The translations under genes and the position numbers were made by a program. Positions 6,853 through 7,274 of a stretch of 7,274 nucleotides of DNA are shown one piece after another. The first letter of the stretch is position 1; the number at the start of each line of letters is the position of its first letter. This DNA is from Flavobacterium sp. GTDB taxonomy: Bacteria; Bacteroidota; Bacteroidia; Flavobacteriales; Flavobacteriaceae. The notes beneath the pieces were generated by a model, which ran no database searches, was not told where the DNA came from, and worked only from the letters and a program-made list of their open reading frames with translations. The stretch is taken from NCBI GenBank assembly GCA_030152225.1, contig JASLHL010000182.1, positions 1-7,274 on the forward strand. The letters run 5' to 3'.

Positions 6853-7018
6853 ATTTATCTCACCTAGTTTACATTTTGTTTAGGTGTTCGATGAATCTTC
6901 ACTTCGTTACGATTTTCACTTCGTTACGATTTGGTGAGATTTGGTAAGGTTAGAAGTTTACACAGTTTTTGGTACAGTGCCAAAGCGACCAACAACGAGC
7001 AAAGAGCAAAGAGCAAAC
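6853..7018. repeat. intergenic element, copy 2
   Basis: Second copy, in the same orientation, 412 bp downstream of copy 1. Its arms ATCTCACC (6857-6864) and GGTGAGAT (6933-6940) are perfect inverted repeats. Between them lies a perfect 17-bp tandem duplication (6898-6914 and 6915-6931) where copy 1 has CTACG repeats. The tail carries GAGCAAA three times (6997-7017). The element resembles a REP- or MITE-like intergenic repeat, but no transposase is present in the window. The right boundary is approximate. Confidence 0.7.
6898..6931. repeat. 17-bp perfect tandem duplication in element copy 2
   Basis: TTCACTTCGTTACGATT is present at 6898-6914 and 6915-6931 without mismatch. It is followed by a degenerate 10-bp pair, TTTGGTGAGA and TTTGGTAAGG (6930-6949). 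Confidence 0.92.
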
Positions 7019-7045
7019 CATCAGCCACTCACCATCAACCACTTA
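6997..7045. repeat. GAGCAAA x3 followed by a 14-bp imperfect tandem repeat
   Basis: Three perfect GAGCAAA units fill 6997-7017. CCATCAGCCACTCA (7018-7031) and CCATCAACCACTTA (7032-7045) follow directly, agreeing at 12 of 14 positions. Confidence 0.85.
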
Positions 7046-7088
7046 CATTTTTATCACAAAAAAAGTAGCAAATATTCCTAGCAAAGCC

Positions 7089-7118
7089 TTGTATTGAATA
7101 CAAATTATCCTATATTTG
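7089..7118 (+). promoter_or_regulatory. promoter of the tRNA-Ser gene
   Basis: TTG (7089-7091), 19 bp, then TATATTTG (7111-7118), a perfect TAnnTTTG. The start of transcription would be near 7125, leaving a 5' leader of about 25 nt for RNase P removal. Confidence 0.8.
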
Positions 7119-7149
7119 CACTCGCAATACGGTAGTAAAGCAGACTACT

Positions 7150-7234
7150 GGAGAAATGGCAGAGTGGTCGATTGCGGCAGTCTTGAAAACTGTTGACTGT
7201 AACAGGTCCGGGGGTTCGAATCCCTCTTTCTCCG
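7150..7234 (+). tRNA. tRNA-Ser (anticodon UGA)
   Basis: An 85-nt class II tRNA. The acceptor stem GGAGAAA (7150-7156) pairs fully with TTTCTCC (7227-7233), followed by discriminator G7234. The anticodon loop CTTGAAA (7182-7188) carries TGA at 7184-7186, in a five-pair stem GCAGT/ACTGT that contains one G-U pair. A long variable arm (GAC...GTC at about 7195-7208), as expected for serine, precedes the T arm with loop TTCGAAT. CCA is not encoded, so it must be added by the nucleotidyltransferase. It reads UCN serine codons, UCA in particular. The gene has its own promoter and terminator and appears to stand alone. Confidence 0.97.
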
Positions 7235-7239
7235 CAAAG

Positions 7240-7270
7240 AAAACCGATAACGAGAGTTATCGGTTTTTTT
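7240..7270 (+). terminator. intrinsic terminator of the tRNA-Ser gene
   Basis: AAAACCGATAAC (7240-7251) pairs perfectly with GTTATCGGTTTT (7256-7267) around a GAGA (GNRA-type) tetraloop, with a T run continuing to 7270. It lies five bases after the tRNA 3' end. The A run on the left arm could also let it act on the opposite strand. Confidence 0.93.
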
Positions 7271-7274
7271 ATTT

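Larger units (their letters stand above)
6381..7088. other. gene-free repeat-rich intergenic region
   Basis: About 700 bp between the propeller gene and the tRNA promoter, with no reading frame that looks like protein. It is AT-rich with A- and C-rich runs. It holds two diverged copies of a non-coding element, several tandem duplications, a 16-bp palindrome, a 7-bp inverted repeat TTTAGGG (6634-6640)/CCCTAAA (6674-6680), and an isolated TATCTTTG (6726-6733) that matches a -7 box but lacks a TTG at the usual spacing. Confidence 0.75.

Noticed and set aside
6753..6947. 64-codon open frame in the repeat region
   Set aside because: It begins at TTG, runs through the palindrome and tandem repeats, and has biased composition; element copy 1 keeps no corresponding frame.
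6485..7045. CRISPR array
   Set aside because: The repeats are adjacent, of different unit lengths and without spacers of regular size, and no cas gene is present.
7150..7234. tRNA-Ser as an integration (att) site
   Set aside because: No second copy of the tRNA 3' end and no integrase is visible in the window.

Overview
The window looks like the chromosome of a low-GC member of the Bacteroidota, most likely family Flavobacteriaceae. The evidence is the thrS-infC-rpmI gene order with flavobacterial-type protein sequences, several promoters of the Bacteroidota form (TTG, about 19-20 bp, then TAnnTTTG), the lack of Shine-Dalgarno sequences, and a tRNA gene without an encoded CCA. The genus cannot be fixed by eye; Myroides- or Flavobacterium-like is a guess.

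Left third (1-2868), minus strand: a translation cluster transcribed right to left, thrS (threonyl-tRNA synthetase), infC (IF3) and rpmI (L35, cut by the window edge about one residue before its expected end). thrS has a clear promoter at 2838-2868. infC has no ATG, GTG or TTG at the position its conserved N-terminus requires. It most probably starts at an ATA codon (807), which gives a 185-residue protein.

Middle (2932-3819): a divergent pair, an HxlR-family regulator on the minus strand and a small four-helix DoxX-like membrane protein on the plus strand. Both have recognisable -7 boxes, and the shared intergenic region holds a TTACC-AGTA-GGTAA palindrome as candidate operator. By analogy with HxlR-type control of catD-like DoxX genes, this is probably a small redox- or electrophile-responsive module.

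Right-middle (4005-6380): pyrD (class 2, quinone-linked dihydroorotate dehydrogenase) on the plus strand faces a two-gene minus-strand unit across a symmetric bidirectional terminator at 5031-5056. The unit has an uncharacterised 317-residue protein with seven regularly spaced strand-turn-strand motifs, suggesting a cytoplasmic beta-propeller, and a 112-residue beta-rich protein of a Bacteroidota family often labelled 'n-acetylglutamate synthase' without good reason.

Right end (6381-7274): about 770 bp without a credible gene, containing two diverged copies (6441-6600 and 6853-7018) of a non-coding element bracketed by imperfect inverted repeats, at least six separate short tandem duplications and a 16-bp perfect palindrome. 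A tRNA-Ser(UGA) gene follows with its own promoter and a GAGA-tetraloop terminator. Most of the window is housekeeping sequence. The less ordinary parts are the infC start, the duplicated element and the propeller gene pair; I do not see a clear new defence or mobile system.
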